64,000 nucleotides of DNA from Metridium senile (Eukaryota; Cnidaria; Anthozoa; Actiniaria; Metridiidae). Positions within the stretch are counted from its first letter, which is position 1. Each line of letters opens with the position of its first letter. The translations under genes and the position numbers were made by a program. The DNA lies in assembly GCA_949775045.1 (NCBI GenBank), contig OX459099.1:21098144-21162143 (forward strand), in the 5' to 3' direction. Positions 1-12,281 of the stretch are shown one piece after another. The notes below the pieces were generated by a model. The model ran no database searches. It saw only the letters and a program-made list of their open reading frames with translations, and was not told the DNA's origin.

Positions 1-615
1 AGTGCTTGTTTCGAAATTTTACAATTTGGAATGGTTCGTCCCATCTAAAATGTTATTATTTTATTATGATACTGTTATTTTTATTTCGTGTACTGTCGGA
101 GCAGAAGTAGGACTTCAATAAACGAAATGTGATTAAGTGTTGAATTTCATACTGGGTTGTAAGGTTATGCTCACCAAATTAAAATAAAATACGTTTTTTA
201 CTCCATGTAATAAGAAATCCAGTGAATATTTATCTATAACGTTAATTACGTTATTGCAAGGACTTGGAAAAGAATTGATAATAGAACAAAGTTTCAATGT
301 TCAGTGGAATTGTTTTGTTTTTTTACTTTGAAAGGAAAATAATTTCTTTTCACAGTTTGAGGTCGTGACGTAGCGTGTCTTAGATCCAGAACCAGTTAGT
401 CTTTTATCGGATAATACGACAAAAATAAGAATTAATAAAGCTTTCTTCGTTTTCAATGCGAAAGGAATAAAATTCTAGAGTGACTTTAAAGTAAATTCGA
501 CGTTATTTCAACAAGTTTACATTAACCACTAATAGAGAAAACGTCCTACACTAGTTGAGAAACCGTCCGCACTTTAATTTAACAACTCTTGTAAACTTAT
601 AAGTACTGTACTTGT
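1..615. other. AT-rich stretch without a recognised gene
   Basis: No open frame of useful length, no splice-bounded coding block and no recognisable RNA gene. An AATAAA hexamer near 117 could be a polyadenylation signal of a gene entering from the left, but no coding sequence supports this. Confidence 0.4.
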
Positions 616-917
616 AAACTTATAAAAATAAGGTTATACGTGGGTCTTTTCGAGGGAAACTTTGATCGAAAATCCTGCTAAGTTTAATAAACAAGGTATA
701 ATTATGATCACATACTATGGAATTAATTTAGAGTTGATTCTAAATGTCAAGATTATCCTCTTCAGTGAAACTTATAAAAATAAAGTTATACATGAGTCTT
801 TTCGAGGGAAACTTTGATCGAAAATCCTGCTAAGTTTAAACAAGGTATAGTTGTAATCACATACTATGGATTTAATTTAGAGTTGTTTCTACAAGTTTAG
901 CTGATCCTCTTGTGAAA
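616..917. repeat. Two-copy direct tandem repeat, period about 152 bp
   Basis: The block starting AAACTTATAAAAATAAGG at 616 recurs at 768 as AAACTTATAAAAATAAAG. The copies share the segments reading GTCTTTTCGAGGGAAAC and TTTGATCGAAAATCCTGC, with scattered substitutions and small indels. This is an ordinary local duplication with no coding content. Confidence 0.85.
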
Positions 918-2358
918 TTGTTTGACCAATTTATGTATATACTTTCCCTCAGTCGGTATTACATTTAATGTAACCTGTTTTTTCCTCCTCTCAAATGTTA
1001 TTTTCTAATTAATTACGAACTTTTGAATAATCTTACCTTCAGGAAGATACGAGCTTTTCTGGCAAGACTGAAAAAGACGATTAAACAAACAGAGAAAAGT
1101 TAGATGACTTGTGATTGCAAGTGACTATGGAAGACTCGAGAAATCCGTTAGTTACCTGGCTCACTCCTGTCCCAAATATACTCGCCAAGACCAAAACCGA
1201 TAGAAATAAAAAAGAACCCATTTTGCGAACTTATTTTGGAAGGGGTTTGTCTTTGAAAGGCATTTTGTAGGAAAACGAATTTCTTGGTGACTTGCAGTAT
1301 TCGTATGTCGTCGAAAATGTTATAGCAACCCTGGAGGAAAGACGAACTTGATTGGTTGATTGCTTCTTAATTATTAATCGGCAGAGATCCAGCTGCAGAG
1401 ACTATTCTTTTATCAGTGAAGTAAAGTATTACTATTTAACTTAAAACAATCTAAAACCTCTCGCTTGGAATCCATAAACAATTTTTCTTGTTTCAATTTC
1501 AAAACTTCCCGACTTTCGGCGAAATCGAAAGATGATTTCATATAATCCATTAATATTTTGTTGTCAGGACTTTATTCATTTATTATTAATTACAATCCTT
1601 TATTTAAATATTTCTATGTCATAAAATTGAACTGAATGTTTAAGAATAGCTAAAGTTTTAAAATTGCATCATTTTTCATATAATAAAGACATATTTGTAA
1701 CAAGTTCCCGGCCTAGTTCTTGCCGGACTAAATGCCGCGTGTGCTCAAATTCTTGAAACATTCGGCATTGGATGGCTAAAACATGACACCTACATTTAGA
1801 TTAAGAAGTTTTTAATCTTAATCAGTTGAAATGTATTCTTTTTTTTTTCTAAGTATGAAAATATTTATGGGAACTACAGTGTAGTGGGTACTACTACCTA
1901 CTAGTATAGGCTGCGTCGGAATATAAAAATAATTACTTATTTACCATAAGGAATGATTTTACTTTGCAATATTTGCACTTGTAATTGTCTTGCTATATAT
2001 ATACACACGCTCCGTTGCTACAGGTGACTTGATGGACATGCAAATCAAACCGTTAACCACACAGCAAGTCACTTTACCAACGGAATACTTATTAATATAC
2101 GTTGATACTTTGAAAATAGAACATATATGTGTTACCACACGTAACAATTTAACTTGGTTGGATTTTACAGGATTTCGATTCGGAACTTTTACTTTGTTGA
2201 ATTATAAATAAGTTGTCCTTTGTTGTTAGCCTTTTGTGTGTTTCATAGTAGTTTTAATTAGAATATTTCTTACAATAGTTGTATCTGTACCATTTCTGTT
2301 GTCAATCTTTCAAAATACGTAATATTGATCATAACAAAATTATTTTTGTTACTAAGAT
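918..2358. other. Non-coding stretch, nothing recognised
   Basis: No exon-like block flanked by credible splice sites. A 47-codon ATG frame starts at 1127, but it has no recognisable similarity and is not annotated. The 73-codon frame at 1990-2211 and its antisense partner look like chance openings. Confidence 0.4.
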
Positions 2359-2630
2359 CTTATTGTCCACTTTTCATTTGCAACAAAACTAATTTTAGAC
2401 CCCGTCTACACGGATCCGGATACTTTTGAAACCGCATATTTTTTGATGCGAATCGACCTATCGTCCACACGAATCCAGTGAATCCGGTCACCGAAACCGC
2501 ATACTTTTGAATTGGAAACGATCAACAGGATTTGTGTGGACGCAAATATTTCTATGAGGTTTCGGCCGGATCGGATTCGTGTAGACGAGGCCTTATTGTC
2601 CACTTTTCATTTGCAACAAAACTAATTTTA
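2359..2630. mobile_element. Small inverted-repeat element inside a 39-bp direct duplication
   Basis: The core (about 2398-2591) has inverted ends: left ACCCCGTCTACACGGATCCG, right CGGATTCGTGTAGACGAGG. Internally the motif CCGCATA.TTTTTGA occurs twice. A 39-bp segment beginning CTTATTGTCCACTTTTCATT occurs intact on both sides (2359-2397 and 2592-2630). That is far longer than a normal target-site duplication. The core looks like a non-autonomous MITE with no coding capacity. Confidence 0.75.
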
Positions 2631-3317
2631 ATTTACATAATGAACCCGGTCAGTGTCTATTGAAATACTATATCAGTCACTATAATGACACATATTGTTA
2701 ACTTTGCCAAGCAGCAGTACAATCAATATTGATAGTTGAAAATATCTATTTTGAGGATGATGATGAGTTTTGTTTTATTATCTTATGTTATGTTATTATT
2801 TTAGGGATTAGTTTAGCTATCGTTTAGTCAGTTTAAAAGTATTTTACCGGCTAGTGATCCTAAGTTTGGATGGATAAACCCAGTGCAAGATGTACCATTT
2901 TTAATCTAAACTTGTTCAAAATATTTTGTCACAGGCATGTGTATATATTATATATAGTCAAATATTTTAGTTGAACTAGATTGTGTTCTTTTTCCAGAAG
3001 TTTCCACCCCGTGGATGTGGGGGAGGGGCGGCATTCAGGGGTATAAGTATCATATATGCTTGTCGAATCTTAGGGATCAAAACTAGCAATTTGGTATATT
3101 TTAGGGCTTTCGAACAAGGAAGGGCCCATAGCGTTTCTTATAAACAGCCACGCTCTGTTTCGTATTGTCACGCATCTTTTAAAGGGTTTTTACGGGCCTT
3201 TTTGATATTTCCAGACAACACTGGGTTTCTAGTTGTCTACCAACACCGATGATGACTCCAGGTTGGGTCGAAAAGTGGGGATTCAAAAAGTCAGCACTAC
3301 AGCACAATTGAATCAGT

Positions 3318-3420
3318 CAAAATCGAAGCAAATCAAAGCAAATCGAGCAAAATCGAAGCAAGATCGAAGCAAATCGAAGCAAAATCGACTGAAGCAAGTC
3401 GAAGCAAAATCGAAGCAAAA
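3318..3420. repeat. Minisatellite with an 11-bp AATCGAAGCAA-like unit
   Basis: About nine imperfect copies of AATCGAAGCAA in tandem, with variants such as AATCAAAGCAA and AGTCGAAGCAA. An open frame rich in K, S and Q across it is a product of the repeat. Confidence 0.85.
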
Positions 3421-3747
3421 CTCCCTTAGTAAGGAATGCGAATTTGCTTTTCAAGGAAGGAAATGAAATGAAACAAAATGAAATACCGGAATAGAATTAA
3501 AGGAAAGGAAGGGAAAGGAAAACGGTACAGGATTGGACAGACAAAATGGCCAGAATTTATTAATTTATTAATATAAACATAGGTTTTCTGTAAATATATA
3601 CATTGTAAATATTTTGGCAAAAAGCGGTCAAACAACTTAAACAACATTAGATTGCTCTTACCTTTTCATTTTTAAACCCAGTGACTGGTGGCATTTCTTC
3701 TTATTAAAATAATTACCAAAAATACCTAAAAAATAGTAATAATAATA

Positions 3748-3755
3748 ATAATTAT

Positions 3756-3790
<35 letters not shown>

Positions 3791-3803
3791 TGACGATGAT
3801 GAC

Positions 3804-3885
<82 letters not shown>
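3748..3885. repeat. GAT/GAC trinucleotide microsatellite
   Basis: Starts as alternating GACGAT units and becomes pure GAT for the last ~90 bases. No gene lies nearby. Confidence 0.95.
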
Positions 3886-3887
<2 letters not shown>

Positions 3888-4307
3888 AACAGAGATCGAT
3901 TTACTCTCTATTTATAGCTAGTGCATTGTTTCGGGTGAAATGTACTAAAAATACAGTTATAAATAATATTATATTTTACTTTAAATGTGGGCTATATTTA
4001 AAATTAAACAAACACTTTGACAAACAAAAATGTAGCTATGGATTCGAAAACACCATTCTTTTACGGACATTTTTATGTGCAATAACATATACTATGCGTG
4101 GACAAACCACACGTACTTTGCAAGATTTCTAATCGTTATCGCTGTATTCTCTCGGTCATTCTCTTATAAGACTCTCATTCAGAATCGAGCGGACAGTAGA
4201 GTCTTCATGAGAACTCTTTGAATGATATATATTATTTTGTCGCCGGTTATAATACGTCTGAGCATATATATATAATCATATTATGCTGTGAAAGGCTTCC
4301 TGGATGT

Positions 4308-4423
4308 TTAAGTAGTGTTTACAACATGAGCGGCCGTGTTGTATCGGCAGATACAATCGCAAGCCGAAGGCGCGCGATTGTATCGCCGATACAACACGGA
4401 CGCGAATGTTGTAAACTACTTAA
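4308..4423. repeat. Imperfect 116-bp hairpin (palindromic element)
   Basis: The left arm TTAAGTAGTGTTTACAACAT pairs with the right arm ending ATGTTGTAAACTACTTAA. An inner stem pairs GTGTTGTATCGGC..GATACAATCGC with GCGATTGTATCGCCGATACA. The loop is about 12 nt. A related short palindrome, TACAACACTAGTGTTGTA, lies about 100 bp downstream, suggesting a dispersed family. Non-coding. Confidence 0.8.
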
Positions 4424-5024
4424 AAAATGTCTAGGTTAGCTCTTTCATATTTAACCAAAATTTTCAAGATTAAAATACATTTTGCCGTAAAATTACCAGT
4501 TAAAACTTATGCAAATCAGGATATACAACACTAGTGTTGTATCAGATTTACAACACTCGTCATGGTCATGATTTCTTTTGAAAATGTCTCATTAATTATT
4601 CATGAATTTTTTAATTGTTTTTAAAAGAGGTTTTCTATTTCGGTCTTGGAATGCACTATTCATAATGCAGTATTCAACGGTTTTTTTTAATTGCTGTATA
4701 TTGTGAAAAGCCCATAGGCGCTTTATAAACAACAAAATAACATAAAATATGTATACAATATAGAGCCGGTGTATTCGTATAACCCACTTTTAAAATGAAA
4801 ATGAGAATAAATGAGAATAATATATTATATAACCTGCTAATAAGGTGTGCGTGTTATAAAATGCTTCAGTGAGTCTTGCTCTCGGCTTTAATAATAATAA
4901 TAACATGATTGACAACGAAATCATTTATAGTTTTCCTCGAAACAGCTTTTATCAATGATTTCCACAGTGGCTTGTGACTCCAGGGAAAAAATGAAAGCAA
5001 ATAGCTACACGCACACCTCATAAA
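4424..5024. other. AT-rich non-coding stretch
   Basis: Apart from the TACAACACTAGTGTTGTA palindrome near 4525 and a short AAT run near 4890, I see nothing recognisable. Confidence 0.4.
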
Positions 5025-5443
5025 GGCGCTGTTACACTGCGCAATTTTCTAAGCAACTTGTCTCGCAATGCCGTTGCAACACAAGTTGCTGAAGAATTGC
5101 ACAGTGTAACAGTGGCCGTCTCGCATTTTTTTTGTTGAAGACAGCGTTGCACAAAGTATAGTTCAGTTCTACTTTTCGCAATGGATCCCAGCAACTTGCA
5201 ACGCCATTGCACGGTGTATCACCCCTTCAGCAACTTGTGTCAATTTTAAGTAACATTTTCAAGGACGCATGCGCACATTTTCAATTCTCTTCCCTAGTCC
5301 CCCAGAGCACCATGAATTGTGAAAAATCATTGCAAGTTGCCGAGATCGCTTTGCAGTGTATCACTTCACCTCGGCAACTTGCAACGCAACATTTTCAAGC
5401 ATTGCGAGACAAGTTGCTGAGAAAATTGCATAGTTATATTGCA
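5025..5443. mobile_element. Fold-back element with GTTACACTGCGCAATTTTCT ends
   Basis: The left end (5025-5075) and right end (5399-5443) are inverted copies sharing GCATTGCGAGACAAGTTGCT and the GAAAATTGC block. The motif AGCAACTTGCAACG recurs in both orientations inside. The 64-99-residue open frames here follow the repeat and are not genes. Non-autonomous; superfamily unknown. Confidence 0.75.
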
Positions 5444-5652
5444 CAGATATGCTCATTTGCATTTTCAAAGTGGGAGATACGTAAGGCTCTAATATGTAAG
5501 TTATAAAAATATTAATAAATATTAATAAAATGCCTTTCTAAACAGGTAAGTTTTCAGTTAACTATTGAACTTTCCAAAACTTAGATATGCCTTTGTAGTT
5601 TATTGAATTATAAAATAAATATATATATATTAATTTTTGCAGCCATGCATAT

Positions 5653-5881
5653 AAGGAAGTCGAACCTATTATCGCGCACATCCTAATATTGTGTTTTTCG
5701 TAAAAATAATATATATCTTCTAAAAAATTTAATTAAAACAATTATGGCTGCTTATTCTGTTGCAACCAACGTTTTTGGTCCACTTTTTTCAATAAACTTT
5801 TACGCAGAATAGAAGATATATATATTATTTTTATGAAAAGCACGATAATAGGATGTGCGCGATAATAGGTACGACTACCTT
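5653..5881. mobile_element. MITE with CCTATTATCGCGCACATCCT termini
   Basis: The left arm runs AAGGAAGTCGAACCTATTAT then CGCGCACATCCTAATATTGTG. The right arm has the inverse, ending AGGATGTGCGCGATAATAGG. Both arms continue into an ATATATCTTCT/AGAAGATATAT inverted block. The centre is about 90 bp and non-coding. Confidence 0.85.
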
Positions 5882-7209
5882 GAAATCATCTTGATAATGT
5901 CTTGGACCAAAATCAGTTCCTCGCATGAAACATAACCTCGAAACTTGCACAAAATTACCAATTATAATTATTTGAGTCTCAGTTTACCTTAAATTTTGCT
6001 CAATTTACCCTTTTCTTGTATTTTCGTTGCAGCATTTCACGGCAATATAGTCGAAGAAGTCAACTTGCCGACCTCGTGGAGCTCTATCGGCAAATAATTT
6101 GTTTTTTGAACTTCAAAATATTCATTTTCTTGAAAATAAAGCTTTCATTTTTGTCTTGAAAAGATTTACACCTTTTTTAGTTCGATTTTTATGAGTTTTC
6201 TTGAATATATTCAAGTTAAGTTCAACTGACAATTTCGGTTGTAGTTTGATTCAGCTAGTATGTGACAAAAAGTATGTGAGTAGTAGTGAATCAAGATCTA
6301 AAGTTCCTAATTTGCATAAAAGGCGGGAATTCACGCGCGCGTGCAAACATGTGAAAAAGCGGGAAAATTTCCTAACATAAACATTTGGTCTGTAGCAACT
6401 TATTATACAATGTTTTCTTTGGAAAAACTATCTTTAAAATGTTACTGTTTATATACACAATTTCTTCGGAGAATTAAGAAAAGCCAGGCTCGAGCTTATT
6501 ATCAAAATAGCTGTCGACTTTTTCATAGTTTTTATATAGCTTCTTAAGATTTTTTTTTCTTTTTAATATATGAATTGAATGAATAATTTTTAATCCTAAA
6601 AATAAACAAAAGAAAAGAGCAATATATTCACAGTCTAAATATTAGTATTAATTAAGAAACATTTTTGCGCTAACTAATTTGAATTTTGGTTGTCAAGGGA
6701 ACACATATTTAATTTCAACCAATTAACATATAAAAAGGCAAAAGCGATTTGTCGTGGGGAGTTAAATGGCCGCCACTAATTATCATAATTTTTAAAATTG
6801 ATGTTTTAAGAAAAAGAAAGCTATTATATGATAGACATTCACCATAACAATAATTTGTGAAAGTTTGAGAAAAAAAAAACGATTAAATTTGAAAGAAGCT
6901 ATAAGAGTTTGAAAAATCGGAAAAACACCAAAACGAGGCTTCAAAGGCCTCAGCAGAAAATTACATACAAATCTCTACATTTTTCATTGAGCATAATTTC
7001 TTTGGTATTTTAGCAAGAGCATCAAAACCTTCCAAACATGCCTATTTCAGGTGGTTCTTTCATATGACAGTGCTGAAATGTCACGTGACGCCACATTAGT
7101 TCGTTGTAAATGCTCGACACTAGCATAAAATGTGAATATAAATTTCATAATTCCTATTCTATCTGCTTGACAACAAGGGGGGGGGGGTTAAAAAAATTGG
7201 GAGAGGTTC
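5882..7209. other. Non-coding stretch, nothing recognised
   Basis: No exon-like sequence. A C-free GGGGGGGGG run lies near 7179. Short open frames (for example 6341-6547) have no domain-like composition. Confidence 0.4.
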
Positions 7210-7497
7210 TCCCTTTGTCCAAGTGGTAGGAGTGATCGGCGTACCTTTTAGGGTTCAAAATATTTGCCGTGTGTACCTTTTAGGGTCCTTTTAGGGTTCT
7301 GGCTTAAAAGCAGTTATGTAACATGAATCCGTACTTTTAAGGGTCATTTTTACTCTGCTTTGTTGCAAAGAGTAAGCTTGGCTGGCAAGAACATCCCATA
7401 TCCGTACCTTTTAGGACTTCAAATCAGCAAGGTTTTAACAGTTATTTTAATCTGTGCGCACCTTTTATTGGTCACCCCTACCACTTGGACAAAGGGA
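7210..7497. mobile_element. Inverted-repeat element with internal CCTTTTAGGG repeats
   Basis: Its 28-bp ends are inverted copies: left TCCCTTTGTCCAAGTGGTAG, right CTACCACTTGGACAAAGGGA, with one or two mismatches. The interior carries about six dispersed copies of a CGTACCTTTTAGGG motif. No clear target duplication was seen. Confidence 0.8.
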
Positions 7498-7799
7498 CTG
7501 TTCCATTTGTTGTCCAACCGAAATTATCGGGGTTTTTTTTGTACAAATGGTAAGCACCCATCGTATTTTCACCTAAATGCAGTTCACGTTCCCAAAATAC
7601 ACTGCGACGTAGTGTATACGTGTATTAATATAATTTCCCACATCAAAGTTCGCTTTCTGCATAAATTAATCAGAGGGAAAATAAATAAGAAAAGCAAAGC
7701 GGCGTAATAACAAACTTAAGACTAACATCTTATTCAAATTCAAATTTCGTTTATTAGGATGAATTTGACTATGATCTCCGTTTTTGACACTTGTTTTTC

Positions 7800-7880
7800 C
7801 ATCTTCTGGATCCATTAGAGCCATTTACACTTGCAATCACCTAATAATAATAAAGAACATGATAAATCAGTGACAAGGAC
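7800..7880 (+). repeat. Dispersed repeat fragment (second copy at 23570-23640)
   Basis: The block ATTTACACTTGCAATCACCT followed by an AATAATAAAGAACATGATAAA segment recurs near 23590 with about 85% identity by eye. It sits immediately upstream of the hexanucleotide array. Confidence 0.6.
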
Positions 7881-7890
7881 AAGGACAATG

Positions 7891-8370
7891 AGGACAAGGA
7901 CAAGGACAAGGACAAGGACAAGGACAAGGACAAGGACAAGGACAAGGACAAGGACAAGGACAAGGACAAGGACAAGGACAAGGACAAGGACAAGGACAAG
8001 GACAAGGACAAGGACAAGGACAAGGACAAGGACAAGGACAAGGACAAGGACAAGGACAAGGACAAGGACAAGGACAAGGACAAGGACAAGGACAAGGACA
8101 AGGACAAGGACAAGGACAAGGACAAGGACAAGGACAAGGACAAGGACAAGGACAAGGACAAGGACAAGGACAAGGACAAGGACAAGGACAAGGACAAGGA
8201 CAAGGACAAGGACAAGGACAAGGACAAGGACAAGGACAAGGACAAGGACAAGGACAAGGACAAGGACAAGGACAAGGACAAGGACAAGGACAAGGACAAG
8301 GACAAGGACAAGGACAAGGACAAGGACAAGGACAAGGACAAGGACAAGGACAAGGACAAGGACAAGGACA
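7891..8370. repeat. Perfect (AGGACA)80 microsatellite array
   Basis: Eight consecutive 60-base blocks are identical, giving 80 uninterrupted AGGACA units over 480 bp. A short imperfect lead-in lies at 7873-7890. The array is open in several frames (dipeptide repeats RT, LS and CP), but no promoter, splice site or unique coding sequence makes it a gene. Confidence 0.97.
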
Positions 8371-8659
8371 GCACATCCATATTACCGTCTTTCATATCTT
8401 CGGAGTTAACATTAGTCTTCTAAATAATTTTTTTTAAAACCTGTTCACTCTTTTATGTGGATATTTACTGTTTATCAGATATATCATATAAATTATATGT
8501 ACCAAATATTGTATATATTTGATATTATATAGAGATTAGAAAGGCCTGTTTTGGTCGAAACCTACAGACCCTTGTTGGGTCTTAGCCTATATTCTAGTCA
8601 AGGGCCACCTAAATGCTTTTCAACGAAAGGAGTCGAGGAATACTATTACTATTATTATT

Positions 8660-8800
8660 ACTCGGGCTACCTGTGGTAGCTCGAGTCTAAAAATGCAAAC
8701 GGTTCTTTTTCGTTTTGTTGGTCCTCAAATTGGAGGGGTCAGGTCCCAGGCGTTCCTAGTAGTACATGACAGCGCATGAGCAACGATCACTGACCGAAGC
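8660..8800. repeat. Dispersed repeat with CTCGGGCTACCTGTGG end
   Basis: This segment, which includes GGTCCTCAAATTGGAGGG and CCCAGGCGTT, matches the inverse of 31098-31242 at roughly 80% by eye. Its end GGGCTACCTGTG also occurs in the big palindrome (near 12113) and in the Gypsy LTR (near 16301). Confidence 0.65.
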
Positions 8801-10425
8801 CGTATACGAACGAATAAATATCGATTGAAATGATAACTTGTTTTGATTTGTGATGTGATTGACGAGAATGACCATGATTGGCGTTGTCATTATTTTGGAT
8901 AACATGTGAAGACGAGTCATTGTGAAAATGGCGAATTTAATAATTGTTCGATCGAATATCGACTCGCGTTTACTCGTTTAACTCTGATTCCGAAAAAAGT
9001 AATGGCTATATTTTTTGGACTGATGTTCGGCAAGACATTCCCTATAGTTAGTTGCTGTACTAAAAGCGTTGATACCCGAATTATAGCTTGCTATTTTCTT
9101 TGTTATAAAGACGAAGATATCTTGGCCAGAATGATCCACCATTAACGAAGTCCTTTATAGCACAAAACAGAAGATGTGCAACGCTATTAAATTGCTATGG
9201 CATATTATCAAGCACTTCCAAACAGAAATCTTGAGTTTATATTGATTAATGTGCTATTTTTGTTCTTCATAATGTCAGAGAACGTGACTTCCTTCACGAA
9301 GCCTACAAAGCGAACACAGTCAACACGGCATGAAAACATTCAAATCGGCCTGTCTGAAAAGCACTCTCAACAGCCCAAATCGCCTCAAAAATTACACAAA
9401 TTGCTTTAGTAACTATCTATCTTTCTTGTTCTGACGTTCAATTTTCAAGAACAACTTCAAGTTTTCGAAGCTTTCAAGTTTTCGAACTCTATATCGCTTA
9501 CTCAAATCTCAGAGGAGGTTGTGCAAGCTACACGTGGTTTATTTCGGCCAATCAGAACGCGCTAAATTTCGCGGTGATGGAGCACTTATTTCGAGAAAGT
9601 ATTTTTCAAGTATACAAAAGAACGACTCATAAATCGGATCAAAATTGAAAATTTTTTAAAAATTAAAAGATCAAACATGTAATCAGAAACTAAACTCTTA
9701 GTCTATTGAGGCTCAAACCAGATAAGTAATCAATTCATGTTTAATTCGTCAATCGAACTCAGTGTTATGCAAATTGAAGAGACACAAACGAAAGACTAAA
9801 CATACAGACAAAAGAACTGTTCGTGTGCACTTCAGTAACAAAGTTATTAAATCAAACACACATCAAATTAAAGATGATAAATAATTGAAGAAAAAACGTC
9901 GATCGCTCCTACCGTTTTCAAGATATACGCTTTCAAAGAAGGAATAAACAATTTTTGTTATGGCGCTGTACACATTGCGTTACGCGATCTCTTCGCCTAT
10001 CTAAATATTCAAACATGTATTATTTTGGGCTAGACTTTTTTCACTAAGGCTTCAAAGAATATATTTATCTATTTGAAAGATTTTAAGAGCATACATTAAA
10101 GTTTTCGGATCCCCTGAAGGTCCTGAAGATATTCAGTCATGTCACGGCGCTTTCTAGAAATCTGTGGTTTTGGGCTTCCTGTGCAACGGCTCGTTCGAAG
10201 TTCAACTGATGGATAACGTTCAAAGTTGTCCCGTTTGAAATCTTTTCTTTAGTTAGTAATAAATTACTTTTTCGAAAATAAGAGATTATGAGTTTAGGAA
10301 GGTTTATGTGTGGTTTTCTTAGGTTTTTGGGGCCATTCAAGGAGGTCTTGAGAATGGTGAATTTTAGCAGTCATCGCCTTGTCACAAAGTACATCAATTC
10401 AGTGACCTAAAAAGCTCACAGCTTG
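8801..10425. other. Non-coding stretch, nothing recognised
   Basis: Frames of 67-79 residues exist (8906-9145, 9197-9409, 10137-10340 reverse), but none shows domain-like sequence or conserved splice context. No inverted repeat larger than about 20 bp was found by eye. Confidence 0.35.
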
Positions 10426-12281
10426 TTACAGCGATATTCGTTGTATCGCGACCTGCTGTTTGAAAACTTCGGTTTGATTTGGTCTTTTGTGGACCGTCAA
10501 TCAACTAGGGGGCGGAGTTATGTAATGGTTAGCCGCTGATCATGAGCTATATATAGGACACATGACATTTCCGAGCGAAACATAGATCGTTGTATAATTT
10601 ACTAACAAATGAAAATTACTCATTAATAAACCACAATAAAGACCAATAAAAGTTTGTAATGTCTGCTTTATTACCTCATGTGTTGTATTACGCTTTGCGA
10701 AGTCCGAAACCCCCAATAAATAGACAAAACATTTGAAAACCCCAACGACAACAACCCGCTGGTTATCAAACGAACGTTGACAATTTAGCTTAGGTACCTA
10801 GCCTTTAGAGGCAAAAAGCTTAGCTGCCGAGCCTGGGTCAAAGTAGATCAACGTTCGTTTGATAACCAGCGGGTTGTTTATATCGTTGGGGTTTTCAAAT
10901 GTTTTGTCTATTTATTGGGGTTTTTGGACTTGGCAAAGCGTAATACAACACATGAGGTAATAAAGCAGACATTACCAACTTTTATTGGTCTATATTGTGG
11001 TTTATTAATGAGTAATTTTCATTTGTTAGTAAATTATACAACGATCTATGTTTCGCCACAGGTAGCCCAAGCTATGCATTTGTACGTTTTTTTGCAATAT
11101 GACGAAATATTTAAAATGCAATAAAAATAAACATGTCTACCTGTGTGTTGTGTTTTTCTTTGCATTTCTGTGAAGTTTCAGGCCATTTCCTTCAATTTTG
11201 AGTGATTTATGGCTGATGTTCCCCAGCGTCCTAAGAAGAGGGGAAGGTAGCACACTCGGACGAGTTCGCTCCCCAGGTAGCCTCCAGTAATTCGCTTCTA
11301 GCTCGCCCAAAATTACGAATCTCGACAAAATTCCTTCAGATTATCTTTGCCCGATAGTCACTCCTTCCACTAAACCAAAGTTCTTTTCAAAACTCGAACG
11401 CTTTCACTAAAAAAAACCGCTCTATCTCAACGATATCTCTGAAATCCGAGCCGCGGCCAGATCAGGCTTGCAACGGACTTTTTCAAACCATACTTACCCC
11501 TCCCCTCCTGTTACAAACTGCTTTGTACAAATTATATAATTCGTGTCTTACATTTTTTAACACCGAATCGTTATGGCTTTTTCCTACTCTAGTTTAACCG
11601 AAGAACCAAAACACGTAGTCTCTACAGTAGAAAGCGAACGTAATCTCCTGCTTACAGGATAGCAGTTTCTTACAGGAGGGGAGGGGTAAGTATGGTTTGA
11701 AAAAGTCCGTTGCAAGCCTGATCTGGTCGCGACTCGGATTTCAGCGATATCGTTGAGATAGAGCGGTTTTTTTTAGTGAAAGCGTTCGAGTTTTGAAAAG
11801 AACTTTGGTTTAGTGGAAGGAGTGACTATCGGGCAAAGATAATCTGAAGGAATTTTGTCGAGATTCGTAATTTTGGGCGAGCTAGAAGCGAATTACTGGA
11901 GGCTACCTGGGGAGCGAACTCGTCCGAGTGTGCTACCTTCCCCTCTTCTTAGGACGCTGGGGAACATCAGCCATAAATCATTCAAAATTGAAGGAAATGG
12001 CCTGAAACTTCACAGAAATGCAAAGAAAAACACAACACACAGGTAGACATGTTTATTTTTATTGCATTTTAAATATTTCGTCATATTGCAAAAAACGTAC
12101 AAATGCATAGCTTGGGCTACCTGTGGTTTCGCTCGGAAATGTCATGTGTCCTATATATAGCTCATGATCAGCGGCTAACCATTACATAACTCCGCCCCCT
12201 AGTTGATTGACGGTCCACAAAAGACCAAATCAAACCGAAGTTTTCAAACAGCAGGTCGCGATACAACGAATATCGCTGTAA
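10426..12281. mobile_element. Large near-perfect palindrome (fold-back element), about 1.86 kb
   Basis: The left arm (10426-10575 plus 11056-11522) and right arm (11659-12281) are inverted copies of about 620 bp with only a few mismatches. They start TTACAGCGATATTCGTTGTA and end with the inverse. The central spacer is about 135 bp. A second palindrome is inserted in the left arm. A 63-codon frame appears in both arms (11137-11328 reverse, 11855-12046 forward) differing at one residue, which shows how similar the arms are rather than that a gene exists. No transposase is present and no target duplication is clear. Confidence 0.9.
10576..11055. mobile_element. Palindromic element nested in the left arm of the larger palindrome
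   Basis: Arms of about 215 bp (10576-10792 and 10847-11055) begin CGAAACATAGATCGTTGTAT and end with the inverse, around a loop of about 55 bp. The right arm of the host palindrome lacks it: there the sequence runs directly from GAGCGAAAC into CACAGGTAGCCC. The insertion is therefore younger than the palindrome. Confidence 0.85.

Noticed and set aside
1127..1270. 47-codon ATG frame starting MEDSRNPLVTWL
   Set aside because: Too short and unrecognised, with no splice or polyadenylation context.
7831..8409. Long dipeptide-repeat frames (Arg-Thr, Leu-Ser, Cys-Pro) across the hexamer array
   Set aside because: They follow automatically from a stop-free 6-bp repeat. There is no unique coding sequence, splice site or homologue.
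11137..12046. Two near-identical 63-residue frames in opposite orientation
   Set aside because: They are the same stretch in the two arms of a palindrome. No start context, no homologue and no transcript evidence.
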